From the NCBI GenBank assembly GCA_016946835.1, contig JACVTC010000021.1, positions 1,082,501 to 1,146,500 of the forward strand: 64,000 bases of DNA. The letters run 5' to 3'. The DNA comes from Neocallimastix lanati (nom. inval.) (lineage: Eukaryota > Neocallimastigomycota > Neocallimastigomycetes > Neocallimastigales > Neocallimastigaceae). Below the pieces are notes generated by a model that was given only the letters and a program-made list of their open reading frames with translations, was not told the DNA's origin and ran no database searches. The translations under genes were made by a program, and so were the position numbers. Each line of letters starts with the position of its first letter. Positions within the stretch are counted from its first letter, which is position 1. Below are positions 23,965-34,530 of this stretch, piece after piece.

Positions 23965-24751
23965 TGGTATGGTTCATATAGTTTTAGGAATATAATAATA
24001 ATTAACACAAATAATTAAATTACAATAAAAAAAAATAATTTGTTTTAAAATCAATATTTATATATTTAAATTTATAAAAGAAAAATAATAATATAATTAT
24101 TTATTTAATAAAAGTAAGTTATTCATTATATTTTATTTCACTAAAATTACATGTATTTATATTTTTTTATCAAATTAAAATTTGTAAAGCCTAACTATTT
24201 TTTTAATAAACTAATTACTAATTATTTTTATAAATAAAACATTTAAATTGAAATTGAATTATTATTTTAGTTAATAATATTATTGTTATAAATAGTAGTT
24301 ATATATTATTGAATTATTAATTATTTAATAATAGTTTAATACTAATATATATAAAATAAAAATAAAGAGATTATACAGAATATTTTATTGTGGTTTAGTT
24401 AAATTTAGTAATTAAAAATAAATTTAAATTGATAACGAAAATTTTAATAACTAATTAAATAGATTTGATTATTTTCAATATAACATAATACAAAAGAAAT
24501 ATAATATTAATATATTAAGTGGGCAAGGACAATATTCTTGGCTAAAGATTTTTAATACATTATAATGGAATCGGATCGATAATTCAAAAAGGAATTATAA
24601 GTTAATTAGTGATTTATTAACTTAAGATTTCTATTTAGTAATATTTGAAGAATATTGGAAAGTTCCAATTATATAGAATAGAATAATCTATAAGGTTAGA
24701 ATAATTTATATTATTCTAGCACAATTAGTATTATTTGTTCATTCTGTATTA
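23965..24751 (-). repeat. 3' LTR of element B
   Basis: Nearly identical to 30187-30972. The minus strand has a TATAAATACATG promoter-like box near 24155, also recognisable in the LTR of fossil M. Confidence 0.92.
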
Positions 24752-24774
24752 AGATGCCCCCGCTAAGACTCAAG

Positions 24775-27700
24775 CTAGGTAGAAGCTGAGTTAAACTTGA
24801 CAATATTTTTCAAATGAACATTACGATTCATTTGTATATTAGTAGCAGGATCAGCTAAAGTGACTGTATTGAATTGTTTCTTTACCACTTTCATAGGTCC
24901 AACAAAGTAAGGTTCTAATTTAGTTCGATTAAAGTTTCTTACTAGTACTAAATCACCTGGTTTTATTCTTTTAGCTTGATTCATACTGGTCTTTTCTTCT
25001 CTCCTAGTAGCCCAATACTTCGAAGCATTTTTGATATTAGACGCGGCCTCCATTACCCATTGGTAGTGTGATACAAATTTTTCCAGTAGAATTTCGTCAG
25101 AAGACTTATTTATACCCTTAGTTGGTCTGGCAGCAATGTCAAAAGGTTGTTGGTCCTCCCTTCCATAAACTAATTCAAAGCTTGAATGGTTGGTAATTGA
25201 GTTTTTAGTAGTTCTTAAAGCCCAAAGTGCAGATGGTAAAATTTCATCCCACTCTTTGTGTTGTTTTCCTAGTAATCGTAATAATTTTCCAATTTCTTTA
25301 TTACGATTCTCAACTAAACCATTGCTTTCAGGATGATATGGAGTGATAAATTTAACATATACATCATATAAATCAAGGAAGATTTTTGTCATATCTGATG
25401 TAAATTGTGTTCCATTATCAGTAGTGATAATTTGAGGTACACCGTGTCGAGCAAATACATTAATTAAAAATTTTATCACATCCTGAGAAGTAACATTTTC
25501 AGTGGGCTCTGCCTCAACCCATTTAGTAAAATAATCAACCACAACGATTATATATTGATTATTATTTCTGGTTTTACTTAGAGGTCCTATAATGTCCAAT
25601 CCTAAGTGTGTAAATGGTCCTTCTACTTCAGTTGGTTTATCTTCCGTTGGTTCAGGGTATGGTTGAGATTTATTTAATTGACATTTTTCACATTTACCTA
25701 TAATTCGCTTAATGTCATTAACCATATTGTTCCAATAGTAGCTCATTTTCATACGTTGGTATGTCTTGTAATAGCCTTCGTGTCCTATACTGTGTGCTTG
25801 AAAAATTAATTGAAGTTTTTCTTTTGTATCTGTAACTAATTTTCTATAATTATTGCCATCAACAAAGTAGTCCACACCATCAATTGTCGTAAATTTTTCT
25901 TCAATAAATTCCTTAATGGTTCTTGAAAGCAGGTTTTCATCTTGTTCCTTGATAATTTGTGTTGTTAAGACAACTTTTTCTTTTTCATTTTTCATTCTTG
26001 ATAAAGCATCTGCGACAACATTATTCTTTCCAGTTTCATATCGTAAATCAATTCCTAACATACTGACAGTCAAACACCATCTAGTATGACGAGAATTTTG
26101 TGGTTCCTTACTTTTAAGTAATCCGATTAATGGTCTATGATCTGTATATACTATAGTTTGCTTAGGATTTCCCATAATATAAGATTTTAATTTATTAATA
26201 CAGTAAATTAGAGCAGCACCTTCTAGATCCGTAATTCCATAATTCTTTTCCGATTTAGATAAACTTCTACTAATATAATGAACCGGATGCTCCTTTCCAG
26301 TTTCATCATCCTTTTGTAAAAGCACACCGCCTATTCCATCATAGGAAGCATCTGTTCTTATAATAAATTCTCTATCAAATCTAGGAAATCTTAATATTGG
26401 GGCATTGATTAATCTTTCCTTAAGAATTTTAAAACTTTCTTCTTGTTCCTTTTTCCATTCAAACTTAATACCTTTTCTTAATAGAGTGCAGAGAGGAGCA
26501 GTAACTTTTGCAAAGTCCTTAATAAAATTTCTATAATATCCAATGGCTCCTAAAAATGATCGAAGTTCATGAATGTTAGAGGGAGCCTTCCATTCTTTAA
26601 TAGCTTCAACTTTGTTTTCCAATGGACTTAAACCTTCTGAGGATACTTTATGTCCCAGTACTTCTACTTCAGTTTGCATGAAAGAACATTTTTCAATATT
26701 GATTTTTAACTTATGTTCCTTGAATATTTCTAAGACTTGTTTAAGATGTTCTAGGTGTTCTTCTTCAGTTCTTGAGTAGATTAAAATATCATCGATAAAG
26801 TTATAGACGCATTTTCCTATTAAGGGAAATAGTATACGGTTCATTTCTCTTTGGAATGTAGCTGGAGCACCTGTTAAACCGAAGGGCATTACCTTGAATT
26901 GGTAGTTTCCGAACTTAGTTGTAAAGGTAGTGATTTCAACACTATCATCATCCATTAATATTTGATGATAACCGGAATAAAGATCTAATGTTGAGAAGAT
27001 TTTCGCTCCATCTAAGCTATCAAAAATTTCCTCAATATTTGGTAAAGAATAAGAATCCTTCTTAGTTGCTTCATTTACTTTCCTATAGTCAATACACAGG
27101 CGCCATTTACCGTTCTTTTTAGGCACAAGTACTACTGGTGATGACCATTCTGAACATGAAGGTTCAATTAATCGTTTATATATGAGTTTGGTTAATTCTT
27201 CTTTTAAGATATCTGTTTTTAATTTACTAAGTCGATAAAATTTTTGTTTAATAGGTTTAACTCCTTCCTTAAGAATAATTTTGTGTGGTGATAAATCTGA
27301 AGGTGTTAATTCTTCAGAAGAAGTTGCAATTATATCAATATATTCTTCAAGTAATTTAGTAATGGCTTCTCTATAATTTGAATTAATTGTACTTTGAAAA
27401 ACTGTGTCATATATATATTTTATGGGTGGTAATCCTTCAATCGTTTTTAATTGTTGCTTAGCTTCTTGGTGATTCAATGCCTTGATTACACATAATAATT
27501 TTTCTTCGTCATCATATTCATTATTAATAGGTGCAATTTCTTCAATTAAACCTTGATCATTAAATCGACAAAGACTATATCTAATTGGATGTATAAATAA
27601 CTGGTTATCAATTTGAGTTTTGAGGTTGATTAATATATCATAGAATGGATCCTCCTTGTCTATAATTCTACACGTAACAAGTAGTTCTAGTTCATTAATT

Positions 27701-28593
27701 TTTAAGGGAACTTTGATTAACACATCTTCTGAGTAATCATCATTCATTGTTGCTAAACGTATTCGTCCTGCACTAACTCCTATAGGTTCATACTGATAAG
27801 GTAATTTATCTAAAAATTGCTTTGTGATAATACTTAAGTTGCTACATGAATCTATTAAAGCCTTGCCACGAACTCCATCTACTATTACATCAACCATAGT
27901 AATATCATCTTCTTGTGGTTCATGATGTTTACTTTTATATGTATGATCTATATTGTTCGTTATTATTGTAGTAGCGCACATATTATCCACTGCACCTGAA
28001 ATTTTAGTATTATTCTTTTCTAATTTAAGTCCTTGTGATACTTGAGACCGTATCTTTGGAGCAACGTCCAATAATTGTCCAAATGTAATATTGCAATTAC
28101 TGGAGTTTAAATCTTTGATCACGTCATAACTATCACAATCAGTTTGCATTTGTATTCTTTTTGGAATTCTAGTTGGCATAATTTCAGTTGACTTTTCTGA
28201 TGATTTTTCTTGAATTAATTTATTTAAAGTTTGTTTAGAATTATTTCCTTCCTGAGAAGTTTCTTCATTAATAATATTAACAATACTATTTTTATTATTT
28301 TCCACAGAAGTACTAGTACTAGCTCTTTCCTTATCTCTTAGCTCTTTCTCAATCCTCTTTTCTTTCTCTATTCTGGGTTGAGCCATAATCGAAGGATGTA
28401 ATTGAGTTGTTGGCTTTTTGACTGGTCGCGATGTTCCCCTTAATTGATTTTCTTTTTGTTTTCGTAAACCTGGAGTAACTATTGGCTTAGGATCATCTCT
28501 TAGACTACGGTGAACCCTCTTTCCTCTTTGGTCACTAGTCTCTTCATCTTTAGGATTTGCCTTTCTCTTTATAACGTTTACTAAGTAATCCAA
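24775..28593 (-). CDS. pol: Element B pol polyprotein, 1272 aa open frame
   Basis: Same layout as A: basic linker; protease with LIDSCSNLSI at about 248; RT with FIDD near 601; RNase H (TDASYDG, DLEGAA, TDHRPL); integrase HHCC near 936-970; Asp-Asp-Glu in LDIIGPLS (about 1001), TTDNGTQF (about 1060) and LVENRN (about 1094); GPM/GPF-like motif near 1231; end KFNSAST. The frame is open upstream of this ATG to the gag end, consistent with gag-pol recoding. Confidence 0.95.
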   Translation of the reverse strand: MDYLVNVIKRKANPKDEETSDQRGKRVHRSLRDDPKPIVTPGLRKQKENQLRGTSRPVKKPTTQLHPSIMAQPRIEKEKRIEKELRDKERASTSTSVENNKNSIVNIINEETSQEGNNSKQTLNKLIQEKSSEKSTEIMPTRIPKRIQMQTDCDSYDVIKDLNSSNCNITFGQLLDVAPKIRSQVSQGLKLEKNNTKISGAVDNMCATTIITNNIDHTYKSKHHEPQEDDITMVDVIVDGVRGKALIDSCSNLSIITKQFLDKLPYQYEPIGVSAGRIRLATMNDDYSEDVLIKVPLKINELELLVTCRIIDKEDPFYDILINLKTQIDNQLFIHPIRYSLCRFNDQGLIEEIAPINNEYDDEEKLLCVIKALNHQEAKQQLKTIEGLPPIKYIYDTVFQSTINSNYREAITKLLEEYIDIIATSSEELTPSDLSPHKIILKEGVKPIKQKFYRLSKLKTDILKEELTKLIYKRLIEPSCSEWSSPVVLVPKKNGKWRLCIDYRKVNEATKKDSYSLPNIEEIFDSLDGAKIFSTLDLYSGYHQILMDDDSVEITTFTTKFGNYQFKVMPFGLTGAPATFQREMNRILFPLIGKCVYNFIDDILIYSRTEEEHLEHLKQVLEIFKEHKLKINIEKCSFMQTEVEVLGHKVSSEGLSPLENKVEAIKEWKAPSNIHELRSFLGAIGYYRNFIKDFAKVTAPLCTLLRKGIKFEWKKEQEESFKILKERLINAPILRFPRFDREFIIRTDASYDGIGGVLLQKDDETGKEHPVHYISRSLSKSEKNYGITDLEGAALIYCINKLKSYIMGNPKQTIVYTDHRPLIGLLKSKEPQNSRHTRWCLTVSMLGIDLRYETGKNNVVADALSRMKNEKEKVVLTTQIIKEQDENLLSRTIKEFIEEKFTTIDGVDYFVDGNNYRKLVTDTKEKLQLIFQAHSIGHEGYYKTYQRMKMSYYWNNMVNDIKRIIGKCEKCQLNKSQPYPEPTEDKPTEVEGPFTHLGLDIIGPLSKTRNNNQYIIVVVDYFTKWVEAEPTENVTSQDVIKFLINVFARHGVPQIITTDNGTQFTSDMTKIFLDLYDVYVKFITPYHPESNGLVENRNKEIGKLLRLLGKQHKEWDEILPSALWALRTTKNSITNHSSFELVYGREDQQPFDIAARPTKGINKSSDEILLEKFVSHYQWVMEAASNIKNASKYWATRREEKTSMNQAKRIKPGDLVLVRNFNRTKLEPYFVGPMKVVKKQFNTVTLADPATNIQMNRNVHLKNIVKFNSAST

Positions 28594-28743
28594 TTCTTTG
28601 GAACCATCCGACTCATCATCAAAATCTTCGTAATAATCCGTAGTAGTACCTTCTTGGAAATCAGCAGTTTCTTCATAATCATCATCTTCTTTTAAGTCAA
28701 CTGTTTTGGAACGATGGCAGAATGAAGCAATTTTTTTGACGAT

Positions 28744-28776
28744 GGGAGTGCTTCTACTCCCTTTTAGTGGTTTAAA
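28744..28776 (-). promoter_or_regulatory. -1 ribosomal frameshift signal at the gag/pol junction of B
   Basis: The minus strand shows T TTA AAC in the gag frame (28770-28776), an 8-nt spacer holding the gag stop, then a perfect 6-bp hairpin GGGAGT-AGAAGC-ACTCCC (28744-28761). Pol is in the -1 frame. The loop AGAAGC is identical in A. Confidence 0.82.
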
Positions 28777-29681
28777 TGATTTTCATAAAACTTCTTGCGG
28801 TTATTTTCCAATATAGAATTTAATTTAGGACAGTTTCGTTTGATATGTCCTTCATTGCTACAAAACCAGCAAGTACTAATTTTCATTTCTTTCATCTTGT
28901 TAGTGAGATTTTCTATAGATACATTTTTGTGGGTTTTTGGTTTGTTAAAATCATTTGAAATGTTCTTATTAAAATTACTTTTAGAGTTAAGGAGATTGTA
29001 ATGAGTCTTATCATAATATTCAGTACTATTTTTAATAGATAAACGATCAACTTTTTCGGCTATAGCGAACGCTTTGGTAATAGAAATATGGTCTTTAAGC
29101 ATAACCTTTCTCCATGCGTCAGGATTATTGGTTAAGGAATCTGCATAATCTAAAACACTAATTTTTCTTCTTCTCTTTTTATCCAATTTATGGTACAAAG
29201 ATCTATAACGGACATTAAAATCTTTAACTTTCTCGTTCTTCTTTATTTTCATGGAACGTAATTCTCGTAACAAATTGGTTTGATCTTCTTTAAGTCCATA
29301 GAAAGTCTTCAGATGATTTATGATTTCATCAAGGCTTGGGTAGGTGCTAGTAGATTCACTTTCTTCATCATCTTCTCCTTCACTATCGCTATCGAAATCA
29401 GAATCTTCATCTTCAGTAAGGTCATTTCCATCTTCTAGTTCTTGGATAATTTCTCTTGGTTCTCCAGAAGCCGTTAATATACAAGCAGTAAAAATAGTTT
29501 CAGGATCCTTGATATGTTGGTATTTTATCCATGCCTTTAACTCGTTTGCCCAGGAATTGATGTCTAGGTTTTGTTTAGTAAGCTTTTCAAAATCTTTTAA
29601 TTCTTTCTTTAATTCTCGGAAGCTAAGCTTACTTTCTGGAGTACTCTCTGTTGGAGTACTGGAAGTACTGGATGTTCTCAT
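28764..29681 (-). CDS. gag: Element B gag, 305 aa open frame
   Basis: A Ser/Thr-rich start (MRTSSTSSTPTES), LSFRELKKELKDF, LDINSWANELKAWIK, an acidic Asp/Glu/Ser stretch (about 95-120), YPSLDEIINHLKTFYGLKED, then KVKDFNVRYRSLYHKLD and a C-terminal zinc knuckle CWFCSNEGHIKRNC. It ends 3 nt before the frameshift hairpin. Capsid and nucleocapsid functions are inferred from position and the knuckle; the capsid part is a family I recognise only from A, F and M. Confidence 0.92.
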   Translation of the reverse strand: MRTSSTSSTPTESTPESKLSFRELKKELKDFEKLTKQNLDINSWANELKAWIKYQHIKDPETIFTACILTASGEPREIIQELEDGNDLTEDEDSDFDSDSEGEDDEESESTSTYPSLDEIINHLKTFYGLKEDQTNLLRELRSMKIKKNEKVKDFNVRYRSLYHKLDKKRRRKISVLDYADSLTNNPDAWRKVMLKDHISITKAFAIAEKVDRLSIKNSTEYYDKTHYNLLNSKSNFNKNISNDFNKPKTHKNVSIENLTNKMKEMKISTCWFCSNEGHIKRNCPKLNSILENNRKKFYENHLNH

Positions 29682-29837
29682 TAAATAAAATTTATTGTAT
29701 CTATAGAATGCTAAACCTCGTAATGTATAAATTGTTATAAAAAGTAAAAATAAAAAAAAATTAAAAAAAATAAATCTTTTAACTAATAAAATTATTAATT
29801 ATTTATTATTATTAATCATTTATTAAATTATAATAAT

Positions 29838-30001
29838 CGTGCAATCTGATAGTACACACTATCTGACGTGCAGCTTACCTCTTGAAAGGTGTCATGCCAC
29901 GCGTGTGCCACGGTTACTATTTTCAATATAAAAAATAGCAGTCCAGAGCCTACTAGCCCAATTACTATGTAGGATAAACTTAACCCGGAAATCTATGCAC
30001 G
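29838..30001. ncRNA. Conserved structured leader domain, copy in B
   Basis: Outer stem CGTGCA/TGCACG (29838-29843 with 29996-30001) differs from A by a compensating pair. Inner hairpin CTATTTT/AAAATAG (29917-29923 with 29932-29938). Small hairpin GATAGT/ACTATC at 29848-29863. About 80 percent alike to A by eye. It lies between the primer site and gag. Confidence 0.78.
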
Positions 30002-30161
30002 AATATTAGTTTAATTTAATATTAATTAATATTTTTAACAATTAATAATAATTAGTTAAAAATATAAAAATTGTTTTTTAAAAAAAATTATTTGTTTTAT
30101 TAGAAAAATTATTTATTAATATTATAATTTTATCCCCAATGTATTAATTTATTATTATATT

Positions 30162-30178
30162 CCCCGATATCTCCACCA
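30162..30178 (-). other. Primer binding site of element B
   Basis: The minus strand reads TGGTGGAGATATCGGGG, 8 nt from the 5' LTR. Same site as A. Confidence 0.78.
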
Positions 30179-30186
30179 ATTTTTCA

Positions 30187-30972
30187 TGGTATGGTTCATA
30201 TAATTTTAGGAATATAATAATAATTAACACAAATAATAAAATTACAATAAAAAAAATAATTTGTTTTAAAATCAATATTTATATATTTAAATTTATAAAA
30301 GAAAAATAATAATATAATTATTTATTTAATAAAAGTAAGTTATTCATTATATTTTATTTCACTAAAATTACATGTATTTATATTTTTTTATCAAATTAAA
30401 ATTTGTAAAGCCTAACTATTTTTTTAATAAACTAATTACTAATTATTTTTATAAATAAAACATTTAAATTGAAATTGAATTATTATTTTAGTTAATAATA
30501 TTATTGTTATAAATAGTAGTTATATATTATTGAATTATTAATTATTTAATAATAGTTTAATACTAATATATATAAAATAAAAATAAAGAGATTATACAGA
30601 ATATTTTATTGTGGTTTAGTTAAATTTAGTAATTAAAAATAAATTTAAATTGATAACGAAAATTTTAATAACTAATTAAATAGATTTGATTATTTTCAAT
30701 ATAACATAATACAAAAGAAATATAATATTAATATATTAAGTGGGCAAGGACAATATTCTTGGCTAAAGATTTTTAATACATTATAATGGAATCGGATCGA
30801 TAATTCAAAAAGGAATTATAAGTTAATTAGTGATTTATTAACTTAAGATTTCTATTTAGTAATATTTGAAGAATATTGGAAAGTTCCAATAATATAGAAT
30901 AGAATAATCTATAAGGTTAGAATAATTTATATTATTCTAGCACAATTAGTATTATTTGTTCATTCTGTATTA
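30187..30972 (-). repeat. 5' LTR of element B
   Basis: Matches 23965-24751. The right edge (CTGTATTA) is followed by CAGT and then LTR F. Confidence 0.92.
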
Positions 30973-30976
30973 CAGT

Positions 30977-31636
30977 TGATACAGAACATTTAAAATATTC
31001 CATATCTAGTTATTTATTTATTTGGTCGTTTCTCTAGGGAATTATGACACAATAATATATTCTAATAAATATAAGAAAATAATTTATAATAATAATGTTT
31101 TATAATAATATTTTGTTCTTTATTTATTTTTATAATTTTATTTTTACATACATAATAATTTATTATTACATTCTCTTAATTTTATATAATTGTTAAAATA
31201 ATTAATTAATATTATATTTTTATTAAACATATCTCTTTAACTATTAATTTCCTAATAACTTTATTTAAAAAATACAATTTCATTATTAAATATATTTAAC
31301 TATTAATATTTAAAATATATTTCCTGAATAAAATATAATTATCAATATTTATAATATAATTCCTAAAACTATATAATTCTCAAAATAATATTTAAAATAT
31401 AAAATAAAACTTATTAATAATAATGATGAATTAATTTATTATCATAATAATAGAATCATTAATAATATAATTTATCTATTTTTAATTATGACAAAAGAAT
31501 TAACCATGCTTTTAAAAATAATTATTTGAATTAACTATATATAAATTATTTTAATTATTATAACCAATAATATTTATACAATATTTCTAACCTAAATTTC
31601 TTACCTAAATCTTATTTTTATAGTGGTATCGTATCA
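30977..31636 (-). repeat. 3' LTR of element F (660 bp)
   Basis: Related to 33915-34530 over the first 120 bp (TGATAC..., GGGAATTA, AATATTATATT-like words) but strongly diverged. Confidence 0.7.
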
Positions 31637-31679
31637 AGATTCCCCCACTTTAAATAAGACTTCGTCCCTTGAAGTCAGG

Positions 31680-31912
31680 CGAAAAAAAAAAAAAATTTTT
31701 TTTTTTTTTTTTTTTTAATTATTTAATAATTAAATTTTTATATATATTTTGTTAAAAAAGTAAAAACATAAAAATATTACGTATAAATTTTTTTTTTTTT
31801 TTTTTTTTTTTTTATAGAAATTTGAAATTTGAAATTTGAAATTTGAAATTTAATAATTTAAATTTTGAATTTTTGAATTTTGAATTTTGAAAATTTAATT
31901 GAATTATATTCA
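31680..31912. repeat. Homopolymer and GAAATTT simple repeat in F
   Basis: A-run/T-run (31681-31715), another T-run (31790-31813), then GAAATTT x4 (31822-31850) and TTTTGAA units. It lies between the gag stop and the 3' LTR. Confidence 0.85.
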
Positions 31913-31914
31913 AA

Positions 31915-33570
31915 CTATGTTTTTCTTTTTCTTTTATATTTGTAATTCCTGATAATACACTTTGTATCTTTCCTATTATTATTATACTTTTTAATAATTG
32001 TATTTTTATAATTAAATTTAATTTTAAATTTTCTTTTTGAATTATTTTTGCTATTACCATTATTTTGGTTGGAATTTTCTACAGTAGGTATTTTTTTTAT
32101 TATTATTTTATTATCAGAATTTATTTTAATTTTATTTATCATTTCATTATAAATATTTAAATTATTTCCTTCCATCTTAATTATATTTATTTTCAATTTA
32201 TCAATAGGTTTACTTTCTAATAATTTACTTTCCTCTTTACATAATAGTATGTTTTCGTTTTTCTTTTCTACTGGAATTAGTTTATGTGATGGATTATATA
32301 CGTTACCTTCGAGAATAGTATCACTCAATTTATTAATTACCATATTACCTTCTATATTTTCTTCAATAATTTGTTTATCCATATTATCATTATAAGTTGT
32401 GATTTTAGTTTGAATTCTATCATTATCATTATTTACGTGTTTATTTCCTGATTCGCCCTTAACATTAACATTTTCATCCACGGAATTTAAATTATAATTT
32501 TCTTCAATAGTGCAAGTATCTTTACTATTAATATTATGATCATAATTACTATTTATTATTTCTTTATAAATACCTTTTGAAGAACTATTAATATTACCAT
32601 AATAATAATATGAATTCAAATTTTCTTTATTAATATAATAATTATTTATTGAATTAACATTCATGCAAGAATTACAATTAGAATTATTCATAGATTTTAA
32701 ATAATTTTCTTTACCATTAAAATTTGAATTGCCACATTCAACATTAGTATAATCCGAATCAAAATAATTAAAATTTTTATTTTGTTCAATATTATAATTT
32801 CTTTTATAATAATTCATTTTGTTTTGTCTAGACGTAAAATTATTTATTTTATTATAATAATTATTAGTTTTTAATTTATTATTATAATTATTGTAATAAT
32901 TAAAATTAAATTTCCTAAAATTTTTATTAATATTTTCATTTATTAATCCATATTCTCTAAAATGCGTGTTATAAGGGTCAGTCCTATTGTTTCTCCTATT
33001 ATAAGTTATTTTATGGTTATTAAAGCTTTCTCTTTCTTCCTTATTAGATTCTATTAATTCATTTTCTATTCTTTCAGCGAGAGAAGCAGTTTTCATAGCA
33101 TCTTCTATAGTTTTGCATCCTTTTATAATTACTTGTTGATATGGGAAACGTCTAACTTTTATTGAATTTAAATAATCTTCAATTGTCACTAATTTCCTAA
33201 AGTCGCACTCCAAATTCTTTAATAGTCTTCTATAAGTTACATTAAAAATTGAAATTTTTGTATCATTTGGAACTTTTATGGTCTTTAAAGTCCAGCATTT
33301 TTCACTTTGAGTAATATTTAAATATTTTTCAATGGCATATTGTATTTCTTTTAATGTTGGATATTCATTTCTTTTATACTTTTCTTTTAATATTTTAATT
33401 TCTATATTTATGTCTTGATTTACACATTTAATTATCCAAAAGTATTGTTGCCTCAATGTGTAAATCTCCCATAATTCCATAACTTCCTCAAAGTCCTTAA
33501 TCCATCCATCAATATCCCTTCCATAATTGACTAATAAAGGTAGTTCTTTTATTAAGCCTTGAACATTCAT
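31915..33570 (-). CDS. gag: Element F gag-like protein, 551 aa, Asn-rich tail
   Basis: The first 180 residues resemble A and B gag: DIDGWIKDFEEVMELW matches the DINSWANELKAWIK block, YPTLKEIQYAIEKYLNI the FPSL...FYG block, ISIFNVTYRRLLKNLE the DFNVRYRSLYHKLD block, and AMKTASLAERIENEL the AFAIAEKVDRL block. From about 190 on it is Asn/Tyr/Lys-rich low complexity, with no zinc knuckle visible. No protease, RT or integrase follows. The frame is open although the LTRs differ, which suggests the protein was kept in use or the LTRs have separate origins. Confidence 0.8.
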   Translation of the reverse strand: MNVQGLIKELPLLVNYGRDIDGWIKDFEEVMELWEIYTLRQQYFWIIKCVNQDINIEIKILKEKYKRNEYPTLKEIQYAIEKYLNITQSEKCWTLKTIKVPNDTKISIFNVTYRRLLKNLECDFRKLVTIEDYLNSIKVRRFPYQQVIIKGCKTIEDAMKTASLAERIENELIESNKEERESFNNHKITYNRRNNRTDPYNTHFREYGLINENINKNFRKFNFNYYNNYNNKLKTNNYYNKINNFTSRQNKMNYYKRNYNIEQNKNFNYFDSDYTNVECGNSNFNGKENYLKSMNNSNCNSCMNVNSINNYYINKENLNSYYYYGNINSSSKGIYKEIINSNYDHNINSKDTCTIEENYNLNSVDENVNVKGESGNKHVNNDNDRIQTKITTYNDNMDKQIIEENIEGNMVINKLSDTILEGNVYNPSHKLIPVEKKNENILLCKEESKLLESKPIDKLKINIIKMEGNNLNIYNEMINKIKINSDNKIIIKKIPTVENSNQNNGNSKNNSKRKFKIKFNYKNTIIKKYNNNRKDTKCIIRNYKYKRKRKT

Positions 33571-33578
33571 TTTGATTA

Positions 33579-33609
<31 letters not shown>

Positions 33610-33893
33610 TTTTTTCTTTTTTTTTTTTTGTTTATATTTATTTCTATTACGCGTTATTTTAAATAATATATATTATTATAACATTTTAAATAACTATTAT
33701 TTTATTATTTACTATTTTAAACTATTATTTTATTATGTGTCATTAAAAACTATTAATATTATCTTTACGTGTTAAAATAAACTATTATTTTATTACACGA
33801 TATTTTTTTTTTGTATTATTATTATTATTATTATCATTATTATTATTATATTTTCAAATTTTTATTATTTTCATATTATCATGCTAGAGAAAC

Positions 33894-33910
33894 GCCCGGA
33901 TTCTCCACCA
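33894..33910 (-). other. Primer binding site of element F
   Basis: TGGTGGAGAATCCGGGC on the minus strand, 4 nt from the LTR, identical to D. Confidence 0.72.
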
Positions 33911-33914
33911 TTTT

Positions 33915-34530
33915 TGATACGATATTTTATTAAATACCGTATATGTTAGTTGGGCGTTTGTGCAAAAGGGAATTACTCCAAGAATATTATATTACAATAA
34001 TTATATTTACTTTTTATTTATTTATCTTTTATTATTTTATTTATTATATTTTATCATAAAAAAAAATACATGTTTTATTATTATTCCTTAAAAAAAAAGA
34101 AAATATTTATTTATAAATTATTTTCATAATTATATTTTTTACTAATTTTATAAATTTTATTTATCGAAACACTAAAATTAATTAATAAATATAAATATCC
34201 ATAACTTTTTACTTATAACTATTAATTCATCTTGTTTAACATTATTTAAAAATTATTTTAATATTAACATCAATTTAATTAAACATTCAATCTCCGTTAT
34301 AATTAATATAACTAATTTTACTATATTATCAACAATTCTTTTAATATTTTTAATATTATTATTTAATTTAATATTTTAATAATTAATAATAATAAATTAT
34401 CTTTAATAATATATTAATAATATATTTTAAGATTCATTATATAAAATTAATTTTTAATAAATATTTATATTAATAATTTTTCTAAATAATTTTTCTATTA
34501 TTTTCTATTATTTTTACTGGACATGCATCA
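33915..34530 (-). repeat. 5' LTR of element F (616 bp)
   Basis: Starts TGATACGATA and ends CATGCATCA. Its right edge is 14 bp from the tRNA gene, separated by CAGTAACTTCAGAT. Confidence 0.72.

Larger units (their letters stand above)
23965..30972 (-). mobile_element. Ty3/gypsy LTR retrotransposon B, looks whole
   Basis: LTRs 23965-24751 and 30187-30972 (TGGTATGG...CTGTATTA) differ at only a few bases. The target duplication is CAGT (23961-23964 and 30973-30976). Primer site 30162-30178; purine tract GGGGGCATCT on the minus strand at 24752-24761. Gag and pol frames are both open, in different frames, joined by a frameshift signal. A close relative of A. Confidence 0.93.
30977..34530 (-). mobile_element. 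Gag-only LTR element F, next to the tRNA gene
   Basis: LTRs 30977-31636 (TGATACAG...GTATCGTATCA) and 33915-34530 (TGATACGATA...CATGCATCA), with CAGT on both outer sides (30973-30976 and 34531-34534). Primer site 33894-33910 (TGGTGGAGAATCCGGGC); purine tract AGTGGGGGAATCT at the left LTR. The only coding frame is a gag-like protein; no pol is present, so the element would depend on others. The two LTRs are alignable only loosely, so it is either old or a recombinant of two related copies. Confidence 0.8.

Noticed and set aside
4072-34530. CRISPR-like array, because short identical words (CACAGT) recur between unlike segments
   Set aside because: Spacing is 0.6-8 kb, the segments are LTRs with TG...CA ends, and the words are target duplications.
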